From: an uncultured Clostridia bacterium
Lineage (GTDB): Bacteria; Bacillota; Clostridia; Saccharofermentanales; Fastidiosipilaceae
DNA: 13,446 nt
NCBI GenBank assembly: GCA_947253135.1
Contig: CAMXYS010000036.1
Coordinates: 1-13,446 of the forward strand
Direction: 5' to 3'
Below are positions 1 to 7,904 of the stretch, piece by piece. Position numbers and translations under genes: made by a program. A model generated the notes under the pieces. It was not told the origin of the DNA. It did no database searches and worked only from the letters and a program-made list of their open reading frames with translations. Every line of letters begins with the position of its first letter. The first letter of the stretch is position 1.

Positions 1-62
1 AAACAGGAAGTGAAGCACAGACAGGAAGTGCAGCACAAACAGGTGAGGAGGGAAAAGCATGA
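1..62 (+). CDS. mcsA: C-terminal tail of upstream gene, probably mcsA (partial)
   Basis: The frame starting at base 3 is open and ends at TGA 60-62, which overlaps the mcsB ATG at 59-61 (ATGA). It encodes only a tail, TGSEAQ-TGSAAQ-TGEEGK-A-stop. In Bacillota the gene directly before mcsB is normally mcsA, the zinc-binding activator of McsB, and the 4-base coupling fits that operon. Nothing diagnostic of McsA (its CxxC zinc sites or UVR motif) lies inside the window, so the identity is inferred from gene order alone. The tail is three near-copies of a 6-residue unit and is probably disordered. Confidence 0.5.
   Translation, partial: TGSEAQTGSAAQTGEEGKA
3..48 (+). repeat. 18-bp tandem repeat in the mcsA-like tail
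   Basis: There are two 18-base units, at 3-20 and 21-38, both of the form ACAGGAAGTGnAGCACAr. A third, degraded partial unit starts at 39. The period is a multiple of three, so the repeat is translated as hexapeptides beginning TG. The third unit runs into the mcsB Shine-Dalgarno sequence AGGAGG (46-51), so the repeat and the ribosome binding site share bases. Confidence 0.7.
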
Positions 63-1132
63 GCTGGTACTTAGAAACAGGACCGGACAGCGATGTGGTC
101 TTATCCAGCCGAGTCAGACTGGCTCGCAATGTGGCCGGGCACGCCTTCACAGCCGATCTTGATCCCCAAGCGGCAGCTGATTTATTTAAAAGAATTCGCG
201 ACGCTATCTTTCAGGCCAATGACCGCATGCCGAAACAATACAGAGATTTGGACCTGAAGGCCCTGGACGATTTGACAGCCGGTGTTCTGGTCGAGCAAAG
301 ACTGATCAGCGAAGACTTGAAAAAGGCCTGTGGCAGTGGGGCGAACCAGCCGGGCCGGGTGGTGATCAGCACTGACGAGGCTGTCTCAGTGATGATCGGT
401 GAAGAAGACCACATCCGGATTCAGGCGATGGCCCCTGGACTTGATTTACAAGAGGCCTACCAAAGAGCAGAAGAGATGGCTGTTCTCTTAGAAGAAAAAT
501 TGCCTACAGCCTATGACGAGCAATTTGGTTTTTTGACAGCCTGTGCGACCAACACAGGCACCGGCATGCGGGCGTCAGCCATGGTCCACCTGCCGGGTCT
601 GACGGCCACCCGACAGATGACCTCTCTGCAGCAGCAACTGGAGCGAATCGGCTTCTCTCTGCGGGGAGCCTATGGCGAGCACAGCCGAGCTGACGGCTGC
701 CTCTACCAAATCTCGAATCAGGTTACCCTGGGCTTGACAGAAGGGGACATCTTAAGTGAAACCGAGATGATTGTAGACCGGGTCATCAGCCTGGAGCGGC
801 AAGTACGCCAAGAACTTAAAGAACAAGGTGGGCTGGCCTTAGAAGATCGGCTCTGGCGACAATATGGCCTGCTGACAACAGCCAGGCGGCTGACCGGACA
901 AGAAGGTTTAAATGCTTGCTCAGACCTGGCTTTGGGTGTCGAAATCGGTCTGTTTGATTTTTTGGATGCCAAGGATATCAAAGGCTTGCTGGCGGCGCTG
1001 GGACCGGCTTCGGTGCAGCAACGTGCCGGTCACTTACTGGAAGCACCGGAGAGAGATGTTGAACGAGCAACTATTATTAGAGCGTTACTGAAAGACAAAG
1101 AAAAAAACACAAAGGAGTGTGATGAGATATGA
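59..1132 (+). CDS. mcsB: McsB protein arginine kinase
   Basis: This is a protein arginine kinase of the ATP:guanido phosphotransferase (phosphagen kinase) fold. It phosphorylates arginines on damaged or regulatory proteins so that ClpC-ClpP degrades them, and in Bacillus it also inactivates the CtsR repressor. The 357 residues match the family length of about 360. Visible motifs are SSRVRLARN (16-24, nucleotide-binding N-lobe), EEDHIRIQ (115-122), the catalytic-Cys stretch CATNTGTGMRAS (162-173), and GAYGEHSRADGCLYQISNQ (203-221). RDVERA (332-337) matches the RDxxRA motif that forms the phosphoarginine-binding allosteric pocket of McsB. That motif separates it from metabolic creatine or arginine kinases. 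The start is supported by AGGAGG at 46-51 with a 7-base spacing and by the ATGA overlap with the upstream stop. The stop at 1130-1132 overlaps the clpC start by 4 bases, so the genes are probably translationally coupled. Confidence 0.97.
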   Translation: MSWYLETGPDSDVVLSSRVRLARNVAGHAFTADLDPQAAADLFKRIRDAIFQANDRMPKQYRDLDLKALDDLTAGVLVEQRLISEDLKKACGSGANQPGRVVISTDEAVSVMIGEEDHIRIQAMAPGLDLQEAYQRAEEMAVLLEEKLPTAYDEQFGFLTACATNTGTGMRASAMVHLPGLTATRQMTSLQQQLERIGFSLRGAYGEHSRADGCLYQISNQVTLGLTEGDILSETEMIVDRVISLERQVRQELKEQGGLALEDRLWRQYGLLTTARRLTGQEGLNACSDLALGVEIGLFDFLDAKDIKGLLAALGPASVQQRAGHLLEAPERDVERATIIRALLKDKEKNTKECDEI

Positions 1133-3738
1133 TGATGAGATTTACGGATCGGGCAGCAAATGTTTTACGGCGGGCTTATGCGGAGGCTCAAGCCTATGGT
1201 GCAGACTATATCGGCACGGAGCACGTCCTCGCCGGTATCGTGCTGGAAGGTGCAGGTCCGGCCTTTGAAAGTTTGTCTGCACGAGGCATGACTGCGGACA
1301 AGATGGAGGACTTGTTAAAGCAAGTACATGAGCGGGAGCCCGGGGCCAGACCGGATACGGCTGACCTGGATATGCAGCAGGTGGTAAGTTCTATTACTCC
1401 GCGCACAAAGCGAGTTTTGGAACTGGCCAATTATGAGTTGCGGCAGGCGGACCGCAGTGCCATTGAGCCGGAGGATATTCTGATCGGGATCCTGCGCGAG
1501 GGTTCAAGCTTGGCGATTCGCCTGATGTCGCGGCTGGGAATTGACCTGCGCGGCCTGTTTGTGGACTTGCGCAAGGGCAGCCAAACCGCCGGTGGCGGTG
1601 GGTCATTGGCCCAAAATCTTTTGAACGCCTTTGGGCTGGGCGTGCCCGGCGGAGTAGCCGGCGGCAATGATGCGGCTCAGGCCGGCCAGGCCGGCGGAGG
1701 CGGTCAAGAGTCCGCGCTCAGCACCTACGGCCGAGATTTTACCGCTATGGCCAAGGAAAAACGTTTTGACCCTATTATCGGCCGTGATGAAGAAATTCAG
1801 AGGGTTATGCAAATTTTGTGCCGCCGGAGCAAAAACAACCCGGTCTTGATCGGTGAGCCGGGTGTGGGTAAGACGGCAATTGCTGAAGGCTTGGCCCAGA
1901 AGATTGTGGCCGGTGACATGCCTGAAATTTTGCGCAACAAGCGGGTGATAGCTCTTGACGTGGCCGGTATGTTGGCCGGAGCGAAGTACAGAGGTGAATT
2001 TGAAGAGCGTTTAAAAAATGCTTTGAATGAGGCGATGGAAGCGGGCGATGTCATCTTGTTTGTTGATGAGTTGCACACGATCGTCGGAGCTGGCGCTGCG
2101 GAGGGGGCCATGGATGCCGCCAATATCCTTAAACCGATTTTAGCCCGGGGTGAGTTGCAGATGATCGGTGCAACCACTATTGACGAGTACCGTAAAAACA
2201 TTGAAAAGGATGCGGCCCTGGAGCGCCGTTTCCAAACCGTTATGGTGGCGGAACCGACCCCGGAGGATGCCGTCAGGATTTTAGAGGGCTTGAAAGACCA
2301 GTATGAGGCCCACCACGGTGTCAGAATTACGGATGAGGCCGTCCAGGCAGCTGTCGACCTGTCTTCGCGCTACATCACCGACCGCTTTTTGCCGGACAAG
2401 GCCATCGACCTGATCGATGAGGGAGCGGCTAAGTTGCGCATGAGCTTGGTGGGCGATTCGGATGAGGTGAAAGATTTGACCGCTAAACTGGAGACGGTGA
2501 CGGCGGAGAAGAAGGCAGCGGCTGAACGCGAGGATTTTGAAAAAGCAGCTGAATTGCGGTCAGAAGAAACTCGCTTGGAAGAAGAGTTGAAGCAGGCTGA
2601 GACCCGGGAACAAAAAGACAGGGATACCAGCCGCAATGTCTTGACGGCAGACCATGTGGCTGACATTGTGGCGTCCTGGACGGGCATTCCGGTCCGAAAA
2701 ATTACCGAGACGGACACCGAGCGCCTACGCAACCTCGAGGAGGAACTAAAGCAGCGGGTAATCGGGCAGGATGAAGCGGTTCACGCTGTCGCTCGGGCCA
2801 TTCGCCGCGGCCGCTTGGGCTTAAAAGATCCGGGACGGCCGGCGGGCTCCTTTATCTTCCTGGGCACAACCGGGGTCGGTAAGACCGAACTGGCGAAGGC
2901 CTTGGCCGAGGTCATGTTCGGATCGGAAGAGGCCTTGATCAGGGTTGACATGTCTGAGTATATGGACCAGTTTTCAACCAGTAAGCTGATCGGCTCGCCT
3001 CCGGGTTATGTAGGCTACGACGAAGGTGGCCAGCTGACCGAGCAAGTGCGGCGGCGCCCTTATTCCGTCCTGCTTTTCGATGAAATTGAAAAGGCGCACC
3101 CGGATGTGATGAACGTGATGTTGCAGATCCTGGATGACGGTCGGATGACGGATGGACAAGGTCGGACGGTAGACTTCAAAAATACCGTGATTATCATGAC
3201 GTCCAATATCGGGGCTCGCTTGCTCACGGGCGGCGAAGGGCGCCCCATCGGCTTTGGCGCTGCCGGCAGCACTGAAGAGGGTGACAAGCAAGAAAAAGAT
3301 CAAAATATGTACGGTGGCCGCTCTTATGAAGAGGCCAAAGAAGTTGTTTTTGCAGAACTCAAGAAGACCCTGCGGCCGGAATTTTTAAACAGAATTGATG
3401 AAACAGTCTTCTTCCACATGTTGGACCGCGAGGCCATGGAGAAAATTGTGGGTATTATGCTGCGGCAGTTTGCCCGCCGGACTGAAGCTATCGGTATCGG
3501 CCTTGAGGTCACTAATGAAGCCCAGCTCTTGCTGGCCCAAAGAGGCTATGATCCGCTTTACGGCGCCCGACCGCTCAGAAGAGAGATTCAAGCCTCGGTC
3601 GAGGACCGCTTCTCTGAGGCTATGTTGGATGGCCTGGTTAAAGAAGGTGATACAGCAGTAGTCACAACAGAAGACGGAGAGATCCGAGTGTCCAACAAAA
3701 AGGACTACGCTGGCGTAGAAGAACTGATTTCCATGTGA
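1129..3738 (+). CDS. clpC: ClpC, AAA+ unfoldase of the ClpCP protease
   Basis: This is a Hsp100-type unfoldase that threads substrates, including McsB-phosphorylated ones, into ClpP. In its 869 residues I see a Clp N-domain double repeat (about 4-148) and a glycine-rich linker (about 150-195). AAA+ domain 1 has Walker A GEPGVGKT (242-249) and Walker B VILFVDE (308-314). A coiled-coil middle domain with a UVR-like motif, EREDFEKAAELRSEE, lies around 466-480. AAA+ domain 2 has Walker A GTTGVGKT (579-586) and LLFDEIEKAHPDV (648-660). An IGF tripeptide (707-709) sits where the ClpP-docking loop is expected, and NRIDE follows at 754-758. Middle domain plus UVR motif distinguish ClpC from ClpA and ClpB. 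Three ATG codons lie in a row (1129, 1132, 1135). The first is chosen because AGGAG (1113-1117) is already 11 bases away, and it gives the ATGA overlap with mcsB. No CtsR operator is visible, since the operon promoter is upstream of the window. Confidence 0.97.
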   Translation: MMMRFTDRAANVLRRAYAEAQAYGADYIGTEHVLAGIVLEGAGPAFESLSARGMTADKMEDLLKQVHEREPGARPDTADLDMQQVVSSITPRTKRVLELANYELRQADRSAIEPEDILIGILREGSSLAIRLMSRLGIDLRGLFVDLRKGSQTAGGGGSLAQNLLNAFGLGVPGGVAGGNDAAQAGQAGGGGQESALSTYGRDFTAMAKEKRFDPIIGRDEEIQRVMQILCRRSKNNPVLIGEPGVGKTAIAEGLAQKIVAGDMPEILRNKRVIALDVAGMLAGAKYRGEFEERLKNALNEAMEAGDVILFVDELHTIVGAGAAEGAMDAANILKPILARGELQMIGATTIDEYRKNIEKDAALERRFQTVMVAEPTPEDAVRILEGLKDQYEAHHGVRITDEAVQAAVDLSSRYITDRFLPDKAIDLIDEGAAKLRMSLVGDSDEVKDLTAKLETVTAEKKAAAEREDFEKAAELRSEETRLEEELKQAETREQKDRDTSRNVLTADHVADIVASWTGIPVRKITETDTERLRNLEEELKQRVIGQDEAVHAVARAIRRGRLGLKDPGRPAGSFIFLGTTGVGKTELAKALAEVMFGSEEALIRVDMSEYMDQFSTSKLIGSPPGYVGYDEGGQLTEQVRRRPYSVLLFDEIEKAHPDVMNVMLQILDDGRMTDGQGRTVDFKNTVIIMTSNIGARLLTGGEGRPIGFGAAGSTEEGDKQEKDQNMYGGRSYEEAKEVVFAELKKTLRPEFLNRIDETVFFHMLDREAMEKIVGIMLRQFARRTEAIGIGLEVTNEAQLLLAQRGYDPLYGARPLRREIQASVEDRFSEAMLDGLVKEGDTAVVTTEDGEIRVSNKKDYAGVEELISM

Positions 3739-3778
3739 GCTTGCGACAGTCGATTATAAAAAGACCAACCGGAAACAG

Positions 3779-3803
3779 AAGGGCACCTAAAAGGTGCCCT
3801 TTT
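3779..3803 (+). terminator. Intrinsic terminator after clpC
   Basis: A perfect stem pairs GGGCACCT (3781-3788) with AGGTGCCC (3792-3799) around an AAA loop, extended by A:T pairs and followed by TTTT (3800-3803). It lies 40 bases after the clpC stop and upstream of the liv promoter, so it separates the two operons. Confidence 0.93.
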
Positions 3804-3830
3804 GTGATTCTTTTCTTAAGATTTACTGCA

Positions 3831-3859
3831 TAGACATTAGTTTTGATTTTCGATATGAT
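3831..3859 (+). promoter_or_regulatory. Sigma-A-type promoter of the liv operon
   Basis: The -35 box is TAGACA (3831-3836, 5 of 6 to consensus). A 17-base spacer leads to the -10 box TATGAT (3854-3859, 5 of 6). Transcription would start near 3866 and give a short leader of about 28 bases before the livJ ATG. The element lies just after the clpC terminator, where a promoter is needed. Confidence 0.75.
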
Positions 3860-3893
3860 TGCAATGTTAATCGTTTTTAAAGGGGGAAGTCAC

Positions 3894-5072
3894 ATGAAAA
3901 ATAAACTTATCGGCTTGTTGATGGCGGCGGTTATGGCCGGCAGTGCTTTGCTAACAGGCTGCGGTGGCAGTGGCGGTAGCCAAAAGAGCGGCAGTGGCGA
4001 GGCGGCCGGCGATAAATTTATGTTGGGCGGCTTGGCACCGCTGACGGGCAATGTCTCCGTCTATGGCATCAGCACCAACAACGGTATTGAAATGGCTGTC
4101 AAAGAAATCAACGAGGCCGGTGGTATCAATGGCCAGCAGATCGAATATCACGTCTTGGATGAAAAGGGCGATGTGACAGAGGCCACCAATGCTTATGGCC
4201 GTCTCGTCAGTGATTACAATATTGACGCCTTAATCGGCGATGTCACCTCTAAGCCCTCCATTGCAGTGGCGACCAGGGCTGCAGCAGACGGGATGCCGAT
4301 GATTACACCTACGGGCACGGCTGACCCCATTACCAAGCAGGGCGAGACGGTCTTCCGGACCTGCTTTACCGACCACTACCAGGGTACGGCTATGGCTGAC
4401 TATTTGAAGCAACAAGGTGTCGGTTCCGCAGCGGTATTGTATGACAACGGTGACGACTATTCCGTTGCCCTGCAAGAGGCCTTTGTCAGCCGGGCTAAGG
4501 AAAACGGCATAACCGTGACCAATGAGGAGAGTTTTGCCTCTAAAGACACTGATTTTAAGGCCCAGCTGACCAAGATAGCAGGCAATAAACCGGAGGTCTT
4601 ATTTGTGCCCGCCTACTACGAGACGGACGCCCTTATTTTACGCCAGCTTCAAGCGGTCGGCTTTACCGGAACGGTGGCCGGCGGTGACGGTTGGGACGGT
4701 ATTTTAAGCCAATTTAAAGATGATCCCAAGGGAGCGGACGGCGTTCTGTTCTCCAACCACTACTCGCTCTATGATCCTGATGAGAAAATTAAAACCTTCG
4801 TCACTAACTATCAAGAGGCTTACGGCGAAGACCCCACTGCCTTCTCTGCTCTGGGCTATGACTCCGTCTTTTTGTTGAAACAGGCAGTTGAAGAAGCCGG
4901 TAGTAAGGACAAGGCCAAGGTGGTCGATGCTTTAGGAAAGGTCAACTTCTCCGGCATCACCGGTAGTTTTGCTTTTGATGAAGATAGAAACCCCATCAAG
5001 ACGGTCTCCTATATCAGAGTGACAGATGGTCGCTATGAATTGGAAGCAAAGACAGAGCCGGAGAGCAAGTAA
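3894..5072 (+). CDS. livJ: LivJ/LivK-type amino acid-binding lipoprotein
   Basis: This is the extracellular solute-binding component of a branched-chain amino acid-type (HAAT family) ABC importer, with a type-1 periplasmic-binding fold. The 392-residue precursor begins with a lipoprotein signal, MKNKLIGLLMAAVMAGSALL, and lipobox LTGC with Cys23 as the lipidation site. A Gly/Ser linker (24-39) follows, and the mature domain starts near FMLGGLAPLTGNVSVYG. Family-typical stretches are GIEMAVKEINEAGGINGQ and the IGDVTSKPSIAVA pocket region. The start at 3894 is preferred over an in-frame ATG at 3843 for three reasons: AGGGGG (3881-3886) is 7 bases away, it gives a proper signal peptide, and 3843 lies between the -35 and -10 boxes. 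It is followed by a terminator-like hairpin and then by the permease and ATPase genes. The ligand (Leu, Ile, Val or another amino acid or amide) cannot be read from sequence alone. Confidence 0.93.
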   Translation: MKNKLIGLLMAAVMAGSALLTGCGGSGGSQKSGSGEAAGDKFMLGGLAPLTGNVSVYGISTNNGIEMAVKEINEAGGINGQQIEYHVLDEKGDVTEATNAYGRLVSDYNIDALIGDVTSKPSIAVATRAAADGMPMITPTGTADPITKQGETVFRTCFTDHYQGTAMADYLKQQGVGSAAVLYDNGDDYSVALQEAFVSRAKENGITVTNEESFASKDTDFKAQLTKIAGNKPEVLFVPAYYETDALILRQLQAVGFTGTVAGGDGWDGILSQFKDDPKGADGVLFSNHYSLYDPDEKIKTFVTNYQEAYGEDPTAFSALGYDSVFLLKQAVEEAGSKDKAKVVDALGKVNFSGITGSFAFDEDRNPIKTVSYIRVTDGRYELEAKTEPESK

Positions 5073-5136
5073 GTTTGCGGGCGGCGGTTTAGCCGTCACA
5101 AATTCTGCAAGTAGCTGCTTTTGACCGGGCAGACCG

Positions 5137-5173
5137 ACTCCCACGGCGTTAAAATCGTTGTGGGAGTTTTATT
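5137..5173 (+). terminator. Intercistronic terminator/attenuator between livJ and livH
   Basis: A 12-base-pair stem pairs ACTCCCACGGCG (5137-5148) with CGTTGTGGGAGT (5156-5167), with two G:T pairs and a 7-base loop. It is followed by TTTTATT. No new promoter is obvious between it and livH, so it probably acts as a leaky terminator or 3'-end stabiliser. The result would be more livJ mRNA than permease and ATPase mRNA. This is inference from position and structure. Confidence 0.75.
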
Positions 5174-5197
5174 GTTAACGAAATAAAGAGGACAGCC

Positions 5198-6082
5198 ATG
5201 TATTTTTTGGTTCAATTATTTAATGGGCTTCAGATCGGTTCTATCTATGCCTTGATCGCCTTGGGCTATACAATGGTCTATGGAATTATTAAGTTGATTA
5301 ACTTTGCCCATGGTGACCTGATGATGGTGGGTGCTTATCTTGCTCTGATCAGTATGCAGGCCGGTTTGCACCCGGTTCTGGCCCTGCTGATCGCGATGGC
5401 GGTGACAGCTGTTTTGGGCGTCCTGATTGAACGGATTGCCTATAAGCCGCTGCGGCAATCTTCCCGCCTGTCGGCCCTCATTACAGCCATTGGTGTCAGT
5501 CTCTTTTTACAAAATGCCGCCATGCTGATTTTTTCTTCGAGTGCCAAAACCTTTCCGGATCTGACCAGCAACCTGCCCGGCTTTCAGCTCGGCGAGAACA
5601 CCATCAATTTAGCTACGGTTTTAACGATTGTTCTAGCTGTTATTGTGATGGTTGTGTTGCAGGTGTTTATCAGCAAGAGCAAGACCGGTACAGCCATGCG
5701 GGCGGTTTCAGAAGATACCGGAGCAGCCGAGTTGATGGGTATTAATGTCAATACCACAATCTCGATTACTTTTGCGATCGGGTCAGCCCTGGCCGCTTTT
5801 GCCGCCTTTTTATATTGTATGGCCTACCCGCAAGTGACCCCTTATATGGGTGCTCTGCCGGGTATTAAGGCCTTTATTGCAGCTGTTTTAGGTGGTATTG
5901 GTGTGATTCCGGGAGCCATGGTCGGCGGTTTTATCTTGGGCATCATTGAGGCCCTGACCAAGGCCTTCATTCCCTCCGCCTATTCGGCCCTGTCAGATGC
6001 GGTTGTTTTTGCTGTCCTGATCATTGTTCTCTTAGTTAAACCTTCCGGCTTTTTGGGCAAAAATAGCCGTGAGAAGGTATAA
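5198..6082 (+). CDS. livH: LivH-type ABC permease
   Basis: This is one of the two membrane permease subunits of the amino acid importer and pairs with LivM to form the channel. Its 294 residues are almost wholly hydrophobic, with about eight membrane segments. Family hallmarks are the N-terminal NGLQIGSIYALIALGYTMVY and INFAHGDLMMVGAYLAL, and near the C-terminus GIKAFIAAVLGGIGVIPGA, which holds the cytoplasmic coupling loop that contacts the ATPases. The length is normal for LivH (about 290-300). AGAGG (5187-5191) lies 6 bases upstream of the ATG. livM follows after an 11-base gap. Confidence 0.95.
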   Translation: MYFLVQLFNGLQIGSIYALIALGYTMVYGIIKLINFAHGDLMMVGAYLALISMQAGLHPVLALLIAMAVTAVLGVLIERIAYKPLRQSSRLSALITAIGVSLFLQNAAMLIFSSSAKTFPDLTSNLPGFQLGENTINLATVLTIVLAVIVMVVLQVFISKSKTGTAMRAVSEDTGAAELMGINVNTTISITFAIGSALAAFAAFLYCMAYPQVTPYMGALPGIKAFIAAVLGGIGVIPGAMVGGFILGIIEALTKAFIPSAYSALSDAVVFAVLIIVLLVKPSGFLGKNSREKV

Positions 6083-6093
6083 GGAGGTCTCCC

Positions 6094-7116
6094 ATGTCGA
6101 CAACAAAGATAAAAACAGCTACAGCGGAGGCGGGAGAACGCCGGCGCTTGACGCGCCTTTATTGCACCAATATGGTCGTTATTGTGGCGCTTTTCGCCCT
6201 CCTGCAGGGTCTTATTTCGGCAGGTGTTCTGAACACTTATTACACCGGCATGCTGATTCAAGTCTTTATCAATATTATTTTGACGCTTAGCCTGAATGTA
6301 GCGACCGGCTTTTTGGGTGAACTCTGCCTGGGACATGCCGGCTTTATGGCTGTGGGGGCTTACACGGCAGCCCTCTTTACCGGCAACGTAGGACTGCCGA
6401 TCGCCCTTGGTTTTCCCCTCGGCCTGGTGCTTGGCATGGTTTTGGCCGGTTTGGCCGGCGGTCTGATCGGCATCCCTGCCTTGCGCCTCAGGGGTGACTA
6501 TCTGGCCATTATTACCTTGGCCTTTGGTGAAATTATCAAGGTGGTTATCCGTACTTTGCCCTTTACCGGCGGGGCTCTGGGCTTGTCCGGTATCGAGCGG
6601 GTGACTACTTTCCCGGCAGTCTATATCTGCTTTGCTCTAAGTCTGTTGGGTATCATTACGGTCATGTTCAGTCGTCACGGACGGGCTATATTAGCAATCA
6701 GGGATGACGACATCGCCGCTGAGGCGACCGGAATTAACACCTTTAAATATAAGATGATTGCCTTTGTGATCTCCGCCATGTTTGCCGGCTTAGCCGGTGG
6801 ACTTTTAGCCCATTATCAGGGCACCCTGGCACCGGAAAAGTTTGACTACAACTACTCCATTGACATCATGGTGATGGTGGTGTTTGGCGGTATGGGTTCG
6901 ATTACCGGATCAATCGTTTCGGCCTTGCTGTTAACCTTATTGCCGGAGCTGCTGCGCAGCTTCTCTATGTATCGGATGCTGATTTACGCCATTCTGTTGA
7001 TCATCTTGATGATCTTCCGTCCGGAGGGAATGTTTGGCCGCAAGGAGCTGACCTACAAGGTCCTGGGCCGTTTGTTCCGCCGGCACAATCAGGCTGAACA
7101 AGTTGAGAGGAGGTAA
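6094..7116 (+). CDS. livM: LivM-type ABC permease
   Basis: This is the second permease subunit of the importer, 340 residues. A short polar N-terminal arm (1-20, MSTTKIKTATAEAGERRRLT) precedes a set of membrane helices. LivM-typical sequence includes NIILTLSLNVATGFLGELCLGHAGFMAVGAYTAAL, GIPALRLRGDYLAIITLAFGEIIKVV, and AIRDDDIAAEATGIN, the cytoplasmic coupling helix. The C-terminus ends in a basic tail after MIFRPEGMFGRKEL. AGGAGG (6082-6087) overlaps the livH stop and is 6 bases from the ATG. Its own stop overlaps the livG ribosome binding site. Confidence 0.95.
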   Translation: MSTTKIKTATAEAGERRRLTRLYCTNMVVIVALFALLQGLISAGVLNTYYTGMLIQVFINIILTLSLNVATGFLGELCLGHAGFMAVGAYTAALFTGNVGLPIALGFPLGLVLGMVLAGLAGGLIGIPALRLRGDYLAIITLAFGEIIKVVIRTLPFTGGALGLSGIERVTTFPAVYICFALSLLGIITVMFSRHGRAILAIRDDDIAAEATGINTFKYKMIAFVISAMFAGLAGGLLAHYQGTLAPEKFDYNYSIDIMVMVVFGGMGSITGSIVSALLLTLLPELLRSFSMYRMLIYAILLIILMIFRPEGMFGRKELTYKVLGRLFRRHNQAEQVERR

Positions 7117-7118
7117 GC

Positions 7119-7904
7119 ATGACTTTATTAGAAGTGGAAGATTTAGGGATTACCTTCGGTGGCCTTAAGGCTGTAAGCGAAGTCAGTTTCTCGGTCAATG
7201 CCAATGAAATTGTTGGCCTCATTGGGCCGAACGGCGCCGGTAAAACGACTGTTTTCAACCTGTTGACCAATGTCTATGAACCGACGACCGGCAGTATTCG
7301 AATGAATGGGAAGTCGACCGTTGGACTTAAGCCTTACCGCACGGTGACGGCCGGTTTAGCTCGCACCTTTCAAAATATTCGCCTGTTTGACGGCATGACG
7401 GCCGTTGAAAATGTCAAAACGGGCTTTCACCAAAAGGGTAACTACGGCCTTGGAACCGCCTTGTTGCGTCTGCCGAGATACTGGCGTGAGGAGCGACAAG
7501 AACGCGAGCGGGCCATGGAACTTTTGGCGATCTTCGGCATGGCTGATGTGGCCGGTTTAGAGGCCGGCAACCTACCTTATGGCCAACAAAGAAAGCTGGA
7601 AATTTGCCGAGCTTTGGCAACTGAACCGAAACTTTTGCTGCTGGATGAACCTGCTGCGGGAATGAATCCGACGGAAACCAAAGAGTTGATGGATACAATT
7701 CGTCTGGTCAAAGACCGGTTTGGGATCGCGGTCCTTTTAATTGAACATGATATGAATCTGGTCATGGGGATCTGCACTCGGCTGATTGTGCTCAATTACG
7801 GGCGCATCTTAACGGTGGGGACACCGGACGAAGTGCGGGCAAATCCTGATGTGATTGCGGCTTACTTGGGCAGTGAGGGGGATCCGGATGCTGTTGTCAG
7901 TTAA
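7119..7904 (+). CDS. livG: LivG-type ABC ATPase
   Basis: This is one of the two ATP-binding subunits that power the importer. The 261 residues carry a Walker A GPNGAGKTT (36-44), Q-loop Gln85 in ARTFQNIRLF, and the LivG-style signature LPYGQQ (152-157) in place of LSGGQ. Walker B is LLLLDEP (172-178) and the H-loop His is at 210. The DEPAAGMNP stretch and the long insertion before the signature are typical of LivG. AGGAGG (7108-7113) lies 5 bases upstream of the ATG and overlaps the end of livM. The last 17 bases overlap the livF start. Confidence 0.95.
   Translation: MTLLEVEDLGITFGGLKAVSEVSFSVNANEIVGLIGPNGAGKTTVFNLLTNVYEPTTGSIRMNGKSTVGLKPYRTVTAGLARTFQNIRLFDGMTAVENVKTGFHQKGNYGLGTALLRLPRYWREERQERERAMELLAIFGMADVAGLEAGNLPYGQQRKLEICRALATEPKLLLLDEPAAGMNPTETKELMDTIRLVKDRFGIAVLLIEHDMNLVMGICTRLIVLNYGRILTVGTPDEVRANPDVIAAYLGSEGDPDAVVS

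Noticed and set aside
1797..2201. Long antisense open frames inside clpC, and similar frames opposite livH/livM and the zinc-ribbon gene
   Set aside because: They lie opposite strongly supported genes, lack recognisable domains or ribosome binding sites, and are explained by codon bias in the real genes.
2863..2886. Altered second Walker A of ClpC (GTTGVGKT instead of the common GPTGVGKT) as a sign of inactivity
   Set aside because: It still fits GxxxxGK[T/S], and the other AAA+ motifs of domain 2 are intact.
3843..3893. In-frame N-terminal extension of livJ (MIFDMIAMLIVFKGGSH), rich in Ile, Leu and Val, resembling an attenuator leader peptide
   Set aside because: It begins between the -35 and -10 boxes of the liv promoter, so it would lie upstream of the transcript. 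It has no stop codon before livJ, and it would bury the lipoprotein signal. The ATG at 3894 has a good ribosome binding site.
3739..3893. T-box, riboswitch or CodY/CtsR operator before the liv operon
   Set aside because: The gap is filled by the clpC terminator and a compact promoter. The predicted leader of about 28 bases is too short for a riboswitch, and no CtsR heptad repeat was seen.
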